Assembly (NCBI GenBank): GCA_030523385.1
Contig: JAUNIV010000172.1
Coordinates: forward strand, 1 to 5,908
Length of the DNA: 5,908 nt
Origin: Bacteroidales bacterium
GTDB taxonomy: Bacteria; Bacteroidota; Bacteroidia; Bacteroidales; Bacteroidaceae
Direction of reading: 5' to 3'
The notes beneath the pieces were generated by a model that made no database searches, was not told the origin of the DNA, and worked only from the letters and a program-made list of their open reading frames with translations. Both the position numbers and the translations under genes were made by a program. Positions 5,158 through 5,908 of this stretch are shown here, one piece after another (the first letter of the stretch is position 1; every line of letters begins with the position of its first letter).

Positions 5158-5273
5158 GCATGATATTTGTTTTATGGAAAGCGTGCGATTGAAGCACCGG
5201 GAAATTCAAAGATTCCGTGAACCATTCGCGCAATAAATAGTTTAATTGATAACAAATAAAAAAATATACGATT

Positions 5274-5908
5274 ATGGGAAAGATTATTGGAATAGACTTA
5301 GGAACAACAAACTCATGTGTGGCTGTATTTGAAGGTAACGAACCTGTAGTAATTGCCAACAGTGAAGGTAAGCGTACCACTCCGTCCATTGTAGCTTTTG
5401 TGGATGGCGGTGAGCGTAAGATTGGTGATCCTGCCAAGCGTCAGGCCATCACAAACCCGAAGCGTACGGTTTTCTCAATCAAGCGTTTCATGGGTGAAAA
5501 TTGGGATCAGGTGCAGAAAGAAATAGCCCGTGTTCCTTATTCTGTAGTGAAAGGCGACAACAACACACCGCGTGTGGATATCGACGGACGTCTTTATACA
5601 CCGCAGGAAATTTCGGCCATGATTCTTCAGAAGATGAAGAAGACCGCTGAAGACTATCTGGGTCAGGAAGTGACAGAAGCCGTTATCACCGTTCCGGCAT
5701 ACTTCTCAGACTCTCAGCGTCAGGCTACGAAAGAAGCCGGACAGATTGCCGGACTGGAAGTGAAGAGAATTGTCAACGAACCGACTGCCGCTGCTTTGGC
5801 CTACGGTTTGGACAAGGCTCACAAGGACATGAAGATTGCCGTGTTCGACTTGGGTGGTGGTACATTCGATATCTCTATCCTCGAATTTGGTGGCGGTGTA
5901 TTCGAAGT
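5274..5908 (+). CDS. dnaK: Molecular chaperone DnaK (Hsp70), N-terminal part, cut by window edge
   Basis: The open frame from ATG 5274 continues to the right edge: 211 complete codons of a protein normally about 640 residues long, so only about the first half of the ATPase domain is present. Seen are the phosphate-1 motif GIDLGTTNSCVAV (6-18), EGKRTTPSIVAF (31-42), the catalytic lysine Lys70 in FSIKRFMG, ITVPAYFSDSQRQATKEAG (138-156), NEPTAAALAYGLD (168-180) and the phosphate-2 motif FDLGGGTFDIS (191-201) with Thr197, the residue equivalent to E. coli Thr199. DnaK refolds and protects proteins in the cytoplasm with DnaJ and GrpE. Those genes are not visible here. The leader is A-rich (AACAAATAAAAAAATATACG) without Shine-Dalgarno sequence. 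It is divergent from the dehydrogenase operon. Confidence 0.98.
   Translation, partial: MGKIIGIDLGTTNSCVAVFEGNEPVVIANSEGKRTTPSIVAFVDGGERKIGDPAKRQAITNPKRTVFSIKRFMGENWDQVQKEIARVPYSVVKGDNNTPRVDIDGRLYTPQEISAMILQKMKKTAEDYLGQEVTEAVITVPAYFSDSQRQATKEAGQIAGLEVKRIVNEPTAAALAYGLDKAHKDMKIAVFDLGGGTFDISILEFGGGVFE

Noticed and set aside
4982..5236. 84-codon plus-strand frame before dnaK
   Set aside because: Its first third is made of the palindromic repeat cluster, there is no convincing domain, and it lies over the likely dnaK promoter. Treated as non-coding.
4856..5437. 193-codon minus-strand frame
   Set aside because: It runs antisense into the unmistakable dnaK coding region and across the repeat cluster, and shows no recognisable family.

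Overview
The window looks like a chromosomal segment from a Bacteroides/Phocaeicola-type gut bacterium (Bacteroidota). Start codons have A-rich leaders with no clear Shine-Dalgarno sequence. Good matches to the Bacteroidota -7 element TAnnTTTG lie upstream of several genes. The predicted signal peptide ends A|Q, and RecA, Bcp, DnaK and the DUF4923-type secreted protein all read as Bacteroidales proteins. No rRNA, tRNA, insertion sequence or CRISPR array was seen.

Left end (1-903, minus strand): the first 59 bases encode the N-terminus of an AbiEii-type nucleotidyltransferase toxin, cut by the window edge. It is coupled through a TAATG overlap to a complete AbiEi-type antitoxin gene (59-640), giving an AbiE-type toxin-antitoxin operon. 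The 263 bp upstream of abiEi hold a -7 box close to the start, an inverted repeat that could be the AbiEi operator, and a second, more distant -7 box.

Region 904-1236: a minus-strand C-terminal remnant of a WecA/TagO-like undecaprenyl-phosphate sugar-1-phosphate transferase. It keeps the PDKNHIHHKLL motif and the last membrane segments but has lost the rest of the gene. A one-base shift in an A-run lies near the break. The promoter of the next gene starts about 55 bp beyond the broken end.

Region 1237-1921: a plus-strand gene for a secreted DUF4923-like protein. It is followed by a long hairpin (1856-1905) that probably terminates both this gene and the convergent recA operon.

Region 1922-4811 (minus strand): a compact operon, read from right to left. 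It encodes a carboxynorspermidine/carboxyspermidine dehydrogenase-like enzyme (saccharopine dehydrogenase family, polyamine synthesis), a 57-residue two-helix membrane protein, the peroxiredoxin Bcp, and RecA. The small membrane gene overlaps bcp by ATGA and is easily missed by length cut-offs. The operon may link spermidine production, peroxide detoxification and DNA repair, although a shared function is inference.

Region 4812-5273: a 462-bp divergent intergenic region. It holds the operon promoter, a small inverted repeat overlapping that promoter, and an unusual cluster of four copies of a 13-mer. Three copies are direct at an exact 22-bp period and one is inverted, and the outer parts form a 26-bp imperfect palindrome. 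The plus-strand dnaK gene starts at 5274 and runs off the right edge.
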